Origin: an uncultured Roseateles sp.
GTDB taxonomy: Bacteria; Pseudomonadota; Gammaproteobacteria; Burkholderiales; Burkholderiaceae_C
Assembly (NCBI RefSeq): GCF_945956965.1
Contig: NZ_CAMFJS010000002.1
Coordinates: forward strand, 248,001 to 312,000
Reading direction: 5' to 3'
DNA: 64,000 nt
Shown here: piece after piece, positions 49,846-59,125 of the stretch
How positions within the stretch are numbered: position 1 is the first letter of the stretch
Layout: each line of letters opens with the position of its first letter
Position numbers and translations under genes: made by a program
The notes under the pieces: generated by a model
What the model was told of the DNA's origin: nothing
The model's database searches: none
What the model saw: the letters and a program-made list of their open reading frames with translations, nothing else

Positions 49846-51321
49846 ATGCGCCTCATGCTGTCCTCATTGCCAACCTCGCCCAAGCGGATTGCCCTTGTTC
49901 TGGCCCTTGGCCTCGGCCTTGGCGGCTGCGCCAGCTGGCCGCAGCCAGCCAGCAAGGCTTTACCGGCCGAGCTGCAGCAGGCCATGAAAGAAGCGGGCTT
50001 GCCGGAGTCGGCGCTGGGCCTGGTGGCTTTTCCGCTGCATGCGCGCGGCACCGGGCCACGCGTGCAGGCCGATGTGGCCATGCAGCCCGGCTCCACCATG
50101 AAGCTGGTGACGGCCGTGGTGGCGCTGGAGCAGTTGGGCGCCAACTCCCGTGGCCGCACGGATTTGCTGATTGCCGACACGCCGCAGGGCGATGTGCTGC
50201 CCGGCCCGCTCTATCTGCGCGGCGGCGCTGACCCCGACCTGGATTGGCCGGCGCTGTGGCTGATGTTGCGCCAGCTGCGCGAGCAAGGCCTGCGCGAGAT
50301 TCGCGGCGGCTTGGTGGTGGACCGCAGCCTGTTCAACCCGGCCCGGCCCGAGCTGGGCGCCCCGCCCTTTGATGAAGCGCCCGAGTTTCCCTACAACGTC
50401 ATTCCCGATGCGCTGAACCTCAACGGTAGCCTGCTGCAATACGAGTTCAGTGCCGACGCCCAAGCGCTGCGCGCACGCAGCAGCCCGGTCTGGCACGGCT
50501 TGCAAGTCGATGCATCGACTGTGCGCCTGGCGCCCGAGCGTGCCTGCAAAGACTGGGAGCAGGGCTGGTTGCCCCCTCGGGTGCGTCAACTCCCCGGGGG
50601 TCAGGTCTTGCTGCAGCTGCAGGGTGAGTTCCCGGCGAATTGCCAGCAACGCCAGGCCCTCAACCTGCTGGACCGCCAGTGGATGACGGCCCAGTTGCTG
50701 CGCCAGTTCTGGCGTGAGCTGGGCGGCGAGATCAGCGGCCCCGATCTTGAAGCCGCGACGCCTGCGAACGCAGAGCTGCGCGCCAGCCACCAGGGCCGGC
50801 CCCTGGCCGAGGCCATGCGCGGCATGATGAAGCAGTCAGACAACGCCCTGACCCGGCTGGTCTATTTGCAGCTGGGTAGCCGCGTAGCCGCGCCCGGCCA
50901 AGCCACCCGGGAAGCGGCTGCCGCCCAGGTGCAGGCCTGGTTCGCGGCCAAGGGCCTGGACAGCAGCGGCCTGGTGATGGACAACGGCTCGGGCCTGTCG
51001 CGCAGCGAGCGCATCAAGCCCACCCAGCTGGCTGCCTTGCTGGCCGTCGCCTGGGATGGCCCGCAAGCGCCCGAGTTGCTCAACAGCCTGCCCATTGCCG
51101 GTGTGGACGGCACGATGCGCCGCCGCCTCAAAGGCACCGCCGCCGAAGGCCATGCCCGGCTCAAGACCGGCACTTTGCGCGATGTGACGGCGCTGGCCGG
51201 CTATGCCTTCGACGCCCAGCACAAGCCCTGGGTGCTGGTGGCCATCGTCAACGACGCGGCCGCGGGTGCCAAGGGTCGTGCGGTGCTGGACGCCGCGGTG
51301 GAGTGGGTGGCCAAGCAATGA
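49846..51321 (+). CDS. dacB: PBP4-type D-alanyl-D-alanine carboxypeptidase/endopeptidase, lipoprotein
   Basis: 491 aa from the ATG at 49846 (a TTG two codons upstream is possible). Lipoprotein signal RIALVLALGLGLGGC. Penicillin-binding motifs: SxxK in PGSTMK (Ser83-Lys86), SDN in MMKQSDNALTRL, and KTG in ARLKTGTLRDV. The inserted domains of the PBP4/DacB family (LYLRGGADPDL; LGGEISG) are present. It trims or cleaves peptidoglycan cross-links in the periplasm. Divergent from the TonB-receptor gene. Confidence 0.92.
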   Translation: MRLMLSSLPTSPKRIALVLALGLGLGGCASWPQPASKALPAELQQAMKEAGLPESALGLVAFPLHARGTGPRVQADVAMQPGSTMKLVTAVVALEQLGANSRGRTDLLIADTPQGDVLPGPLYLRGGADPDLDWPALWLMLRQLREQGLREIRGGLVVDRSLFNPARPELGAPPFDEAPEFPYNVIPDALNLNGSLLQYEFSADAQALRARSSPVWHGLQVDASTVRLAPERACKDWEQGWLPPRVRQLPGGQVLLQLQGEFPANCQQRQALNLLDRQWMTAQLLRQFWRELGGEISGPDLEAATPANAELRASHQGRPLAEAMRGMMKQSDNALTRLVYLQLGSRVAAPGQATREAAAAQVQAWFAAKGLDSSGLVMDNGSGLSRSERIKPTQLAALLAVAWDGPQAPELLNSLPIAGVDGTMRRRLKGTAAEGHARLKTGTLRDVTALAGYAFDAQHKPWVLVAIVNDAAAGAKGRAVLDAAVEWVAKQ

Positions 51322-51417
51322 GTCACTTGCTAAGCCAACTGCAAATCTGGCGGCGGCCTTCAAGGCTGGACCTGAGCCAGGCCGGAAGGGCCGAGCAAGC
51401 CGCTTTGCGAATGACTC

Positions 51418-52341
51418 TTAACCTTGCAACATTGCCTTCACTGCGGGCTTTTTAGCCAAGTCAACTGGCTTACGGCCTTCGGCATCCACGGCTTGATGGT
51501 CTACAACGCCTGCCTCAAGGAACAAGGCAACCATGTCTTCGTCGCCGGACCGCACGGCTTTCAGGAATCGCTCGTGGTCGCTGGCTTCGACGCCCAACTT
51601 ACTCAACTCGGAGCGTGCCGCCATGCGCTTGGCACGATCTGCAGCCTTTTTCTCAGTGCTACGTTGCTGGGCCACCAAGGGGTCAGCCACAACTTCGCGC
51701 TTACCCATCAGCGGTGCCATTTCGACCAAGCTATAGCTCAGCTTGGCCTCATTGAATTGCTCTTCCATTTTGGAGAGCGATGTTTCGATGAAGGCCATGG
51801 GATCGCTATTCATGCCAATGGCCTTGGTGATCATCGTGCCTATGGTCTTGCCGCTCAGTAGGCCGCTCACGCCGCCGCTGGTCGATTTCGATTGGGCGAA
51901 GAAGGCAACGCGCATACCGCCTTGGTAGCGGAAGCCGCATGCCATGTAGTTGGCACTATCACCCCACTTGGCCATGCTGCCATCACTGGAACTGACAGAG
52001 AACACCGCCTCATCGCACTGAGGGATCTGCATGCTCACCGGACCAAAGCTGAATTCCTTGAAGCTAATTCGCTTAGGCGTGGCGGGTGGCTCGTTCAAGG
52101 CCATGCCCTCACGCACATGGGCGTTGTCGCCGTGATAGGTCAAGGCTTTATGCACGATGTCTTGCACCTGTTTCACATTGCTCGCACCGGGAAGGTCGTA
52201 AGTCGCCGTCATCGACTTCGACTCCGTTTTGGTCTTCACGATGTCGTCAAAAAAAGCTTGGGCCGGCGTTGCTAGGCTGAGCCCGAAGGCTGCGCTCAGG
52301 CAAAACAGTGGCAGGCGGGAGCGGATGGCTGGTTGGAACAT
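51418..52341 (-). CDS. Unrecognised secreted protein with C-terminal ankyrin-like end
   Basis: 307 aa with signal peptide (RLPLFCLSAAFGLSLATPAQA). Middle part has two Cys (QIPQCDEAVF; NYMACGFRYQG) in a beta-rich region, a Gly/Ser stretch (STSGGVSGLLSGKTIG) and a charged helix. The last 60 residues (DHERFLKAVRSGDEDMVALFLEAGVVDHQAVDAEGRKPVDLAKKP) look like one or two ankyrin repeats. Lower-GC codon use than the neighbouring genes, and next to a gene-poor stretch, suggests a recent arrival. Function unknown. Confidence 0.72.
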   Translation of the reverse strand: MFQPAIRSRLPLFCLSAAFGLSLATPAQAFFDDIVKTKTESKSMTATYDLPGASNVKQVQDIVHKALTYHGDNAHVREGMALNEPPATPKRISFKEFSFGPVSMQIPQCDEAVFSVSSSDGSMAKWGDSANYMACGFRYQGGMRVAFFAQSKSTSGGVSGLLSGKTIGTMITKAIGMNSDPMAFIETSLSKMEEQFNEAKLSYSLVEMAPLMGKREVVADPLVAQQRSTEKKAADRAKRMAARSELSKLGVEASDHERFLKAVRSGDEDMVALFLEAGVVDHQAVDAEGRKPVDLAKKPAVKAMLQG

Positions 52342-53224
52342 GAAAACTCCTTGACGAGGCTAGAAGGTGAGAACTCGACGACAAGTCCGGTGTCGAACAT
52401 TTGGGAGACTGGTGGACGGGCGGGTCAGATTTGGTGCTTCGACTTCTTCAGACGTTGGTTTGCGGCACACCACTGAGTTCACTGCCAAGGCATGGCCTAA
52501 GGAACGCCGCTCTCTGGGCGGCCCTTGCATTTGATGGGTACAAGTCGGTACTCCCTTTAAGTCCGGGCCACTTGGTGACTGAAAGGGGATTGCAGTTGCC
52601 AATCTGTCTCCCGACAGATTGGATTGCTGGGCTTCTTGCGAAGCGTGGGAACTCATGTCTCCCTATTGCAACCCCGCTGTCGTTGCGGGTGAACTTGGTT
52701 CGCCCGCCGAAGACCGGAAGCTTTGCGACCCCGGCTTTCGCTCGAGTGTGCTTGGATGTATCTAGTTAGCTTTATTTGTAAGCGAGAGTAATGAGCCGAG
52801 ATAGCCCATAAAGCATGCCGCTTCCTGCATCTGTGAAAGATTGCTCGAAGGCGCAAAGCATTCAGTGGGCATGTCGCGAGTCGGCGACACAGTTGGTCTG
52901 ACATCCAGATTGATCCGGCGCGCCAAGACTGAGCGTGATCCTTCTCCCTGTGGCCTGGCCCATTTAGACCGAACTGAGTTGATCGCACCATATGCAGCGC
53001 TGGGTCGTTGTGCGTAGAAAACTGCAAGTTGCTCAACTTTGTGCAGATCGTGCCCAGCATTTGGACAAAGCCAGAGCCCTCACCTATATTGAAATCACAG
53101 CTAGCAAACGTATCAGTTTGAACCTCGTGCCGCACCGACGCCACGCCAATGCAGCAGTGCCTTGCGCCTCATCAGCGCCGCATCACAGAGCCACCTTGGG
53201 TCTCGAGCCAACGCAGGGTTTGAC
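52342..53224. other. Gene-poor, lower-GC stretch
   Basis: About 880 bp in which no ORF has a convincing start, signal or family match; the longer ORFs are rich in Cys, Arg, His and Trp in a non-protein-like pattern. It holds a perfect hairpin at 52599-52622. Probably a degenerated or horizontally acquired segment. Nothing recognisable as an insertion sequence end was found. Confidence 0.5.
52599..52622. repeat. 10-bp perfect inverted repeat
   Basis: CCAATCTGTC, loop TCCC, GACAGATTGG. A strong stem with no T-run, so it is a structural element or mobile-element remnant rather than a standard terminator. Confidence 0.7.
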
Positions 53225-53668
53225 ATGACAGGCAGCTTGAGCAAAGAGCTTTCTCGCCCCAGGTCATGGCGGCATGCCGTGGCCGATTTTGTGGCCAGTG
53301 CTTTCGGCCTCGACGGCGGTGACGGCTGGTGGGATACCCGCCTCGCGTCGCCACCGGCTGGCTTGGCCATCAGCCTGGCGTATGAGATCGATGGCCAAAT
53401 CTGCACGCCGCAGGAACCGATCCATCTAGCCCCTGGCCGCCCCTTCTTGGCACGTCCGGTGGCGCTGGGTTTGCCGGCTGCAGATGCCAGTCGGGCGCGT
53501 TGGCAGGTGATTGACGCAGCCGCCCTGCCGGCCGGCCTGGCTTTGGACATGGCCACCGGCGCGCTGTGCGGCACGCCACCAAGGGCAGGGCATTTCACCC
53601 TGCACATCCGCTTCGGCCTAAGCGGCTATGTCGGCAGCATCGAGGCGCAGTTCGAGTTCTACGCCTGA
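53225..53668 (+). CDS. Putative Ig-domain (He_PIG-like) protein
   Basis: 147 aa from the ATG at 53225. The C-terminal half has LPAGLALDMATGALCGTPPRAGHFTLHIRF, the He_PIG signature (LPxGLxLDxxTGxxxGTPxxxG) of bacterial Ig-like domains. The N-terminal part is WWDTRLASPPAGLAISLAYEIDG. No signal peptide is seen, which is odd for such a domain; a partner or a non-classical route may deliver it. Overlaps the LD-carboxypeptidase stop by 10 bp. Confidence 0.68.
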   Translation: MTGSLSKELSRPRSWRHAVADFVASAFGLDGGDGWWDTRLASPPAGLAISLAYEIDGQICTPQEPIHLAPGRPFLARPVALGLPAADASRARWQVIDAAALPAGLALDMATGALCGTPPRAGHFTLHIRFGLSGYVGSIEAQFEFYA

Positions 53669-54729
53669 GTCAGCACCACCGGCTGCAGCAACTGCAGGGT
53701 GCCAGCATCCGCATCGATTTCGGCCGCCGCGCCCAGCGGCAGGGTCAGCTGGCGCTTGATGTGGCCGAAGCTGGCGCCGCGGTAGACCGGGATGTTCATG
53801 GGCTTGACGAAGTAGTCGTCGAAGACTTCGTCCAGGGTCAGAGAGCCATAGCCCTCACCCGGCTCGCATTTGGTGAAGCCGCCCAGCACCACGCCGGCCA
53901 ACTGATCCAGCGCGCCGGCCAGGCGCAGGGTGGAGAGGCAGCTGTCGATTTTGTAGATGGGCTCGTTGACGTCTTCCAGAAACAGAATCGCGCCACGGAA
54001 GTCGGGCCAGAAGCGCGAGCCTGCCAGCCCGGCCAGCACGCTCAAATTGCCGCCTAGCAAATGGCCGCGTGCCTTGCCCCCACGCAGGGCGCGGGTGCGG
54101 TCGTTCTTGGCCACCAGGGCGTCGCCGCGCTCGGGCGTGGGGTTGCGCAGAAGCGCGGCCTCGCCTTCCATCACCAGCTGGCGAAAGTTGTTCAGGCTGT
54201 AAGCATTCCATTCCGCGGCGCCCATGGGGCAGTGGAAGGTGACCAGGCCGGTGCGGGCATGAATGGCCGTGGTCAGCGCGGTCAGATCGGAGAAGCCGCC
54301 AAAGAACTTGGGGCGAGCTTTGATCAAGTCGTAGTCCAGCTTGTCGACGATGCGGCTGCAGCCGGAGCCGCCGCGCAGGGCCAGGATGCCGGCCACGCTG
54401 TCGTCGGCAAACATGGTGTTCACATCGGCGGCGCGCTGGGCATCGGTGCCGGCGAACTGGCCGTACCGGGCGCGCAGATGGGCGCCCGGCTTGACCTTGA
54501 AGCCCATCGCTTGCACCGTTTCAAAGGCCAGCTCGAAGGGCTCGCGCTCGAAAAATGCATGGGAGGGAGCGACCAGGCCGATGGTGTCACCGGGCTGCAA
54601 GCGGCGCGGCAAGAGCAGGGCCGGCCGGCGGCTGCTGACACTGCTGCTGGCGGCCGACGCGGCCAGCGCCGTTCCGGCGCCCAGGGCGGCGAGGGATTGT
54701 TGGGCAAACAGGCGGCGGGTTGGTGTCAT
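53659..54729 (-). CDS. LD-carboxypeptidase (MccF/LdcA family, S66), exported
   Basis: 356 aa from the ATG at 54729 (MTPTRRLFAQQSLAALGAG), with a twin-arginine-like signal. S66 family: LQPGDTIGLVAPSHAF, the nucleophile region ILALRGGSGCSRIVDKLDY, TFHCPMGAAEW, GGNLSVLAGLAG with the catalytic Glu in FLEDVNEP, and the histidine in ASFGHIKRQLTLPLG. LdcA cleaves the terminal D-Ala from murein tetrapeptides. Last gene of the cluster with ddpX, LysR and the dipeptide receptor. Confidence 0.88.
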   Translation of the reverse strand: MTPTRRLFAQQSLAALGAGTALAASAASSSVSSRRPALLLPRRLQPGDTIGLVAPSHAFFEREPFELAFETVQAMGFKVKPGAHLRARYGQFAGTDAQRAADVNTMFADDSVAGILALRGGSGCSRIVDKLDYDLIKARPKFFGGFSDLTALTTAIHARTGLVTFHCPMGAAEWNAYSLNNFRQLVMEGEAALLRNPTPERGDALVAKNDRTRALRGGKARGHLLGGNLSVLAGLAGSRFWPDFRGAILFLEDVNEPIYKIDSCLSTLRLAGALDQLAGVVLGGFTKCEPGEGYGSLTLDEVFDDYFVKPMNIPVYRGASFGHIKRQLTLPLGAAAEIDADAGTLQLLQPVVLTQA

Positions 54730-54831
54730 GCGTGGCTGCTTGGGGTTAGCAAGGATGGGTTGTTTGATAGGCGCTCGGTGAGCGAGCGGCACAGGCCTCA
54801 TCGCCTAGCCGCGGCATGAACTCCAAGCCGC

Positions 54832-55452
54832 TCAGAGCACGCGCGGCAAATCCCGGCGCACTGCCTCGCGGTCGCCAAAGTCGAAATGCCACCACTCGGT
54901 GCTGATGGTTTGAAAGCCGGCCTGACGCATGGCGGCGCGCAGCCAGCCTCGCTCGATCAGATGCTCGTGGCGCAAAAGGCCTTGGGCCAGATGCTCGGCC
55001 TCATGGTCGGTGTGCGAGATCAGGCTCATTTCGTCGAAGGCCGCGCCCATATCGACCTCGCGGCCTTGCGGGTCAAGCAAGCTCACGTCCACCGCCATGC
55101 CCCAGCTGTGGATGGAGCCGCGCGCTGGGTTGGCCAGGTAAAGCGTCAGCGGCGTGCCGGCCAGCTCGGCCCACAGCAGCTCTTGCACGCGTTGGGGGCG
55201 CAGCGCGTCCAGCACCAGCAGCCGATAACCGGGGCGGTGGCGTGAGAGCCATTGCGCGGCTTGGGCCAGGGCGTCGGCGGCCTCGCGGCGCAGCCAGCTG
55301 CAGTCCAGGCCGCCGTAGATATTGCGGCTGACGAAGTTGTCCGGCGTGGCGTAGCGCAGGTCGACGGCGATGCCCTCGATGCTCAGCAAGGCGCGAAAGT
55401 CGGGGTGCTGGGCGATGTCCTCGCAATCAATCATCGGTGGCGTCGGGCTCAT
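54832..55452 (-). CDS. ddpX: D-alanyl-D-alanine dipeptidase (DdpX/VanX family)
   Basis: 206 aa. M15D metallopeptidase: the zinc-ligand motif SIHSWGMAVDVSL (SxHxxGxAxD) and the C-terminal EWWHFDFGD carry the catalytic His, Asp, Glu, His set. RLLVLDALRPQRVQ is the substrate-binding arginine region. It hydrolyses D-Ala-D-Ala released from peptidoglycan. Its start overlaps the LysR stop by 4 bases (ATGA), so they are translationally coupled. It is cytoplasmic, fitting use of imported dipeptide. Confidence 0.92.
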   Translation of the reverse strand: MSPTPPMIDCEDIAQHPDFRALLSIEGIAVDLRYATPDNFVSRNIYGGLDCSWLRREAADALAQAAQWLSRHRPGYRLLVLDALRPQRVQELLWAELAGTPLTLYLANPARGSIHSWGMAVDVSLLDPQGREVDMGAAFDEMSLISHTDHEAEHLAQGLLRHEHLIERGWLRAAMRQAGFQTISTEWWHFDFGDREAVRRDLPRVL

Positions 55453-56351
55453 GGGGCAAGGCTTTCCAGGCTCAGGCGAGCGGCTTCGCCCAGGTACTTG
55501 ACCAGGCGGCGCGAGGTTTGGGCCAGCGGTGCATTGGCGGCGCTGAGCAGATAAAGGTGCACTGGCACGGCGGGCGCCAGCGGCCGCAGGCTCAGGCGGC
55601 TGCGGTCGGCGGATGCGGCGGTGAAGGGGTCCACCACCGTCATGCCCACACCGGCTTCCACCAGGGCGCGGGCCAGCTGATAGGTCTGCACGGTGAGGCG
55701 GCTGTGCAATGGCCGGCCTTGCGCTTCGGCCGCGCTTTGCACCACATCGGAGAGCGGATCATCGGCGCCCAGGCCGATCAGCTCGGTTTGGAACTCGTTC
55801 ACGCTCAAGGGGCCGACCCCGGCGGCCTCGGGGCTGCCCAGCGGGCACAAGGCCATCATCGCGCCGCTGGCCAGCACCTCGGCCTTGATGCCGGGGTGGT
55901 GGGGGTCTTGCAGCGACAGGGCCAGATCGGCCTCACCCAGCAAGAGGGCCGAGACGATCTCGCGCGTGTGGTGGGTGGCCAGGGAGCAATGGCTGTCGGG
56001 GAAGGCCGCGCACCAACGTGTCATGGCCGCCGGAATCACCGCCGCGCCCAGGGTCGGGGTGGCGACCAGGCGCACCCGTTCCGACTCACCGCTGCGCAAG
56101 CTGGCTGCCAGGCGCCGGATGCTGACCAGATCGCGGTTGAGCTTGTCGATTTCAACGAAGAGCCGGTGCGCCTCGGGCGTCGGGTAGAGCTTGCCGCGCA
56201 CGCGGTCGAACAGGGGCAGGCCGAGCTGCAGCTCGCAATGCTGCAGCACCTTGGTGACGGCGGGTTGGGAGATGTGCAGCAGTTGCGCGGCACCACTGAT
56301 GGTGCCGGCCTGCATGATGGCGTGGAAGACTTCGATGTGTCTGAGTCGCAT
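55449..56351 (-). CDS. LysR-type regulator of the D-Ala-D-Ala cluster
   Basis: 300 aa. N-terminal helix-turn-helix MRLRHIEVFHAIMQAGTISGAAQLLHISQPAVTKVLQHCE; then a ligand-binding domain (VRLVATPTLGAAVIPAAM; GVGMTVVDPFTAA). Located between the dipeptide receptor and the dipeptidase genes and coupled to the dipeptidase, it is the likely activator of this set, responding perhaps to a murein peptide. Confidence 0.9.
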   Translation of the reverse strand: MRLRHIEVFHAIMQAGTISGAAQLLHISQPAVTKVLQHCELQLGLPLFDRVRGKLYPTPEAHRLFVEIDKLNRDLVSIRRLAASLRSGESERVRLVATPTLGAAVIPAAMTRWCAAFPDSHCSLATHHTREIVSALLLGEADLALSLQDPHHPGIKAEVLASGAMMALCPLGSPEAAGVGPLSVNEFQTELIGLGADDPLSDVVQSAAEAQGRPLHSRLTVQTYQLARALVEAGVGMTVVDPFTAASADRSRLSLRPLAPAVPVHLYLLSAANAPLAQTSRRLVKYLGEAARLSLESLAP

Positions 56352-56393
56352 GGGCCTAGGCTTTGGCTGACGGGCTGGCTGGCGTGCTTGCCC

Positions 56394-57998
56394 TTATTTG
56401 CGGTAGACGTCTTCGAAGTCCACCGTGCCGTTGGGCGCCATGATGAAGCCCTGCACATCCTTGCGCACCGGGATGTAGACGGTGGAGTGGGCCATGGTGA
56501 TCCAGGGCCGCTCGCGCTTGAAGATCACTTGCGCCTGCTCGTACAAGGCATTGCGCTTCTTGGCATCGGGGGTGGCGCGGGCCTCGTCGATCAGCTTTTC
56601 AAATTCCTGATTGCAGAATTTGACGCCGCTGCGGTTCGCGGCGCAGCTGAGGTTGGGGGTCAGGAATTCGTCGGCATCGCCGGTCTCGCCACCCCAGCCG
56701 CTCATATAGACGTTGTGCTCGCCGTTGTTGGCGCGCTTGAGGTATTCGCCCCACTCATAGGTTTTGATATTGGCTTTGACGCCGATCTTGGCCCAGTCTT
56801 GCTGGATCAGCTGGGCCATCAGCTGGCCGTTGGGGTTGGTGGGGCGGCTCACCGGCAGCGCCCAAAGGTCGATCTCCATGCCCTTGGCGAAGCCGGCCTT
56901 GGCCAGCAGCTGCTTGGCGCGCTCGGGGTTGTATTCGTTCTTCAGCTGCTTGTTGTAGCCGGGGATGGCGGGCGGGAAGGCGCTGACGGCCTGCGTTGCA
57001 TCGCCACGCGGGAACAGGGCCTTGAAGATGGCATCGCGGTCCACCGCGATGTCCAGCGCCTCGCGCACTTCGCGTTTGTCGGTGGGCGCCTTCTTCATAT
57101 TGAAGGACAGGTAGGAGATGTTCAGCGCCTGAATCTTCATCACCGTGATGTCGGCCCGGCCGTCCATGGCCGACACGTCCACATCCCGGATCGCCGAGGC
57201 CACCTGGCATTCACCCGCCAAGAGCTTTTGCACCCGCACATTGGGTTCACGGCTGATGCTGAAGATCAGCGCCGGCGTCTGCTGCTTTTTGCCCCAGGTG
57301 TCGGGGTTGGCGGTCATGCGCAGCACATCGTCCTTGGCATAGGACTTGAACACATAGGGCCCGGTGCCGACTGGCTGGTTGTTGATCTGGGCGGCTTGGC
57401 CGGCCTTGAGCAGCTGCGCACCGTACTCGGCCGAATGGATGCCCGACCAGGCCATGGCCAGATTGGTGGCGAAGGTGACGTTGGGCGCTTTCAGGCGGAA
57501 GCGCACCGTCATGTCATCGACCCGGTCAATCCCGTCCAGCAGCTTGGCCAAACCCATGTTCTGCGGGTAGATGAAGTTGGCCGGGAAGGCCTTGTTGAAG
57601 GGGTGCTGCGGGTCGATGAAGCGCTGGAAGGTGAACAGCACATCGTCCGCATTGAGCGTGCGGCTGGGCTTGAAGTAGGGCGTGCTGTGGAACTTCACAC
57701 CCGGCCGCAGGGTGAAGGTGAAGGTCTTGGCGTCGGGTGAGATCTGCCAGGCGGTGGCCAGTTGCGGGATCAGCTCCGTCGTGCCGCGCTTGAAGGCCAG
57801 CAGACCTTGGAACATCTGGCTATTGGCCGTGTTGGTGCTGGCGCTGTCCCACAGACCGGGGTCAAAGCCCTCGGGGCTGGCATCGGCGCAGTAGACCAGG
57901 GGTTTGGCGGCCAGCGCGGCCAGGCTGGAGCTGGCCAGCGCTGCGGCAAGTGCCAAACTGATGAAAGGTTTCCGGGGCTGGGGCAGCAGGGTCGGCAT
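56394..57998 (-). CDS. Dipeptide ABC transporter substrate-binding protein (DppA-like)
   Basis: 534 aa from the ATG at 57998 (MPTLLPQPRKPFISLALAAALASSSLAALA), with a signal peptide. SBP_bac_5 family: VYCADASPEGFDPG, TFTFTLRPGVKFHSTPYFKPSRTLNADDVLFTFQRFIDPQHP and SFNMKKAPTDKREVREALDIAVDRDAIFKALFPRGDATQAV, close to DppA/DdpA. It delivers dipeptides to a permease not encoded here. First gene of the murein-peptide cluster. Ligand probably D-Ala-D-Ala or other dipeptides. Confidence 0.9.
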   Translation of the reverse strand: MPTLLPQPRKPFISLALAAALASSSLAALAAKPLVYCADASPEGFDPGLWDSASTNTANSQMFQGLLAFKRGTTELIPQLATAWQISPDAKTFTFTLRPGVKFHSTPYFKPSRTLNADDVLFTFQRFIDPQHPFNKAFPANFIYPQNMGLAKLLDGIDRVDDMTVRFRLKAPNVTFATNLAMAWSGIHSAEYGAQLLKAGQAAQINNQPVGTGPYVFKSYAKDDVLRMTANPDTWGKKQQTPALIFSISREPNVRVQKLLAGECQVASAIRDVDVSAMDGRADITVMKIQALNISYLSFNMKKAPTDKREVREALDIAVDRDAIFKALFPRGDATQAVSAFPPAIPGYNKQLKNEYNPERAKQLLAKAGFAKGMEIDLWALPVSRPTNPNGQLMAQLIQQDWAKIGVKANIKTYEWGEYLKRANNGEHNVYMSGWGGETGDADEFLTPNLSCAANRSGVKFCNQEFEKLIDEARATPDAKKRNALYEQAQVIFKRERPWITMAHSTVYIPVRKDVQGFIMAPNGTVDFEDVYRK

Positions 57999-58274
57999 GG
58001 GGCGTGAATTCAGGCAGCGTGGGGTGGTGCGATTGTGCGGGAGGGGGTCAGCGCGCAGCAGTGACGAAGCGAGTTTTAACCATAACATGAGCTTATAGGC
58101 TGGCGCCTTGGCTAGCCTGTTTTGGCGCTGCTGGCGCCTCGCCGTCAAGATTCACGCCAAGCCTTGGAGACTTCTGGCATCCCCACTTTTCTGTCCTAGA
58201 CTGCGGCGGCAAGTTTTTGAGCCGGATCAGCCGAGCTGCCGGCATGTCGAGAATCTATTGGGGAGGGGAAGGCC

Positions 58275-59078
58275 ATGTTTAAAAAAATAGCAGCTTTCAG
58301 CGTCGGCGCGCGTCGTCGCCATTGGCTGGCAATGGCGGCGGGACTGCTCCTGGCCGGCCAGGCGTCGGCCGCCGGTGAGGCCGCGGCACGCAAATATGTG
58401 GCGGTGTCCTTGCTGGGCGACACGGTGCATGTGGTGACGCGCCAGGATCAAACAGGCAGCCGCCTGGATGCCAATCTGCGCGAGTCTTTCGAGTTCAACG
58501 GCGGCGTGTTCGACCAAGCCGCCCTGGCCGCCCTGGACGCGGCCGTGCGCAAAGCCGATACCAGCGCGCAGTTCTTTGGCCTCAAGCTGCCATCGGCCAA
58601 GGTCTTCGGTGACCCGCAGGCCTTGTTGGACGGCGAGCGCTTTGTCACGCCTGCCGCCTTGGCGCCGGTGCTCAAGCAAATTCAGGCCACGCATTTGCTG
58701 CTGATCACCAACTACCGCACCGAGAACAAGATTCGGTCCAAGGAAGAAAGCGTGGGCCGTGGCTATCTGGAGGGTCAGGGCTTTTTCATTGACCGGGATC
58801 GTTGGATGAGGGGGGCGTCTGACATTGAGCGTTACAAGGGCTTTCTGGCGCCCTACACCTATTTCAAGATTTCATTGATCGACGTGGCCAGCGGCCAGGT
58901 GTTGAGCCATCAGCTGGTGACTCGCGGGGAAGCCTGGATCAGCAAGCGCAAAGAAGCCGTTGCCAATCCCTGGGAAGTCTTCACGACCGAGGAAAAGGTG
59001 GAGACATTGCGCACGCAAATTCGCGAAGAAGTCACCGAGGCTGTGCCGGCGCTGCTCAAGCCGCTGCCGGTGCATTAA
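58275..59078 (+). CDS. Unrecognised secreted protein
   Basis: 267 aa with a signal peptide (LAMAAGLLLAGQASA). The mature part has ARKYVAVSLLGDTVHVVTRQ, LRESFEFNGGVFDQAALAALDAAVRKAD, THLLLITNYRTENKIRSKEE and YTYFKISLIDVASGQVLSHQLV, a plausible single alpha/beta domain. I do not know the family. GGGGAGGGGAA lies upstream of the ATG. Closed by a good hairpin. Confidence 0.7.
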   Translation: MFKKIAAFSVGARRRHWLAMAAGLLLAGQASAAGEAAARKYVAVSLLGDTVHVVTRQDQTGSRLDANLRESFEFNGGVFDQAALAALDAAVRKADTSAQFFGLKLPSAKVFGDPQALLDGERFVTPAALAPVLKQIQATHLLLITNYRTENKIRSKEESVGRGYLEGQGFFIDRDRWMRGASDIERYKGFLAPYTYFKISLIDVASGQVLSHQLVTRGEAWISKRKEAVANPWEVFTTEEKVETLRTQIREEVTEAVPALLKPLPVH

Positions 59079-59085
59079 GGACAGG

Positions 59086-59112
59086 GGCCAGGGCAGCAAC
59101 AGCGCCCTGGCC
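59086..59112. terminator. Bidirectional terminator between the secreted protein and speB
   Basis: GGCCAGGGC, loop of 9, GCCCTGGCC, followed by TTCGTCCTT. Located between converging genes (stops at 59078 and 59126). Confidence 0.6.
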
Positions 59113-59125
59113 TTCGTCCTTCACA

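Noticed and set aside
52653..53144. Minus-strand 163-codon frame in the gene-poor stretch
   Set aside because: Cys/Arg/His-rich, no SD, no family, no codon bias like the rest of the window.
55437..57740. Very long plus-strand open frame (about 767 codons)
   Set aside because: It is antisense to the LysR and dipeptide-receptor genes, whose families are clear. Composition is that of a shadow frame.
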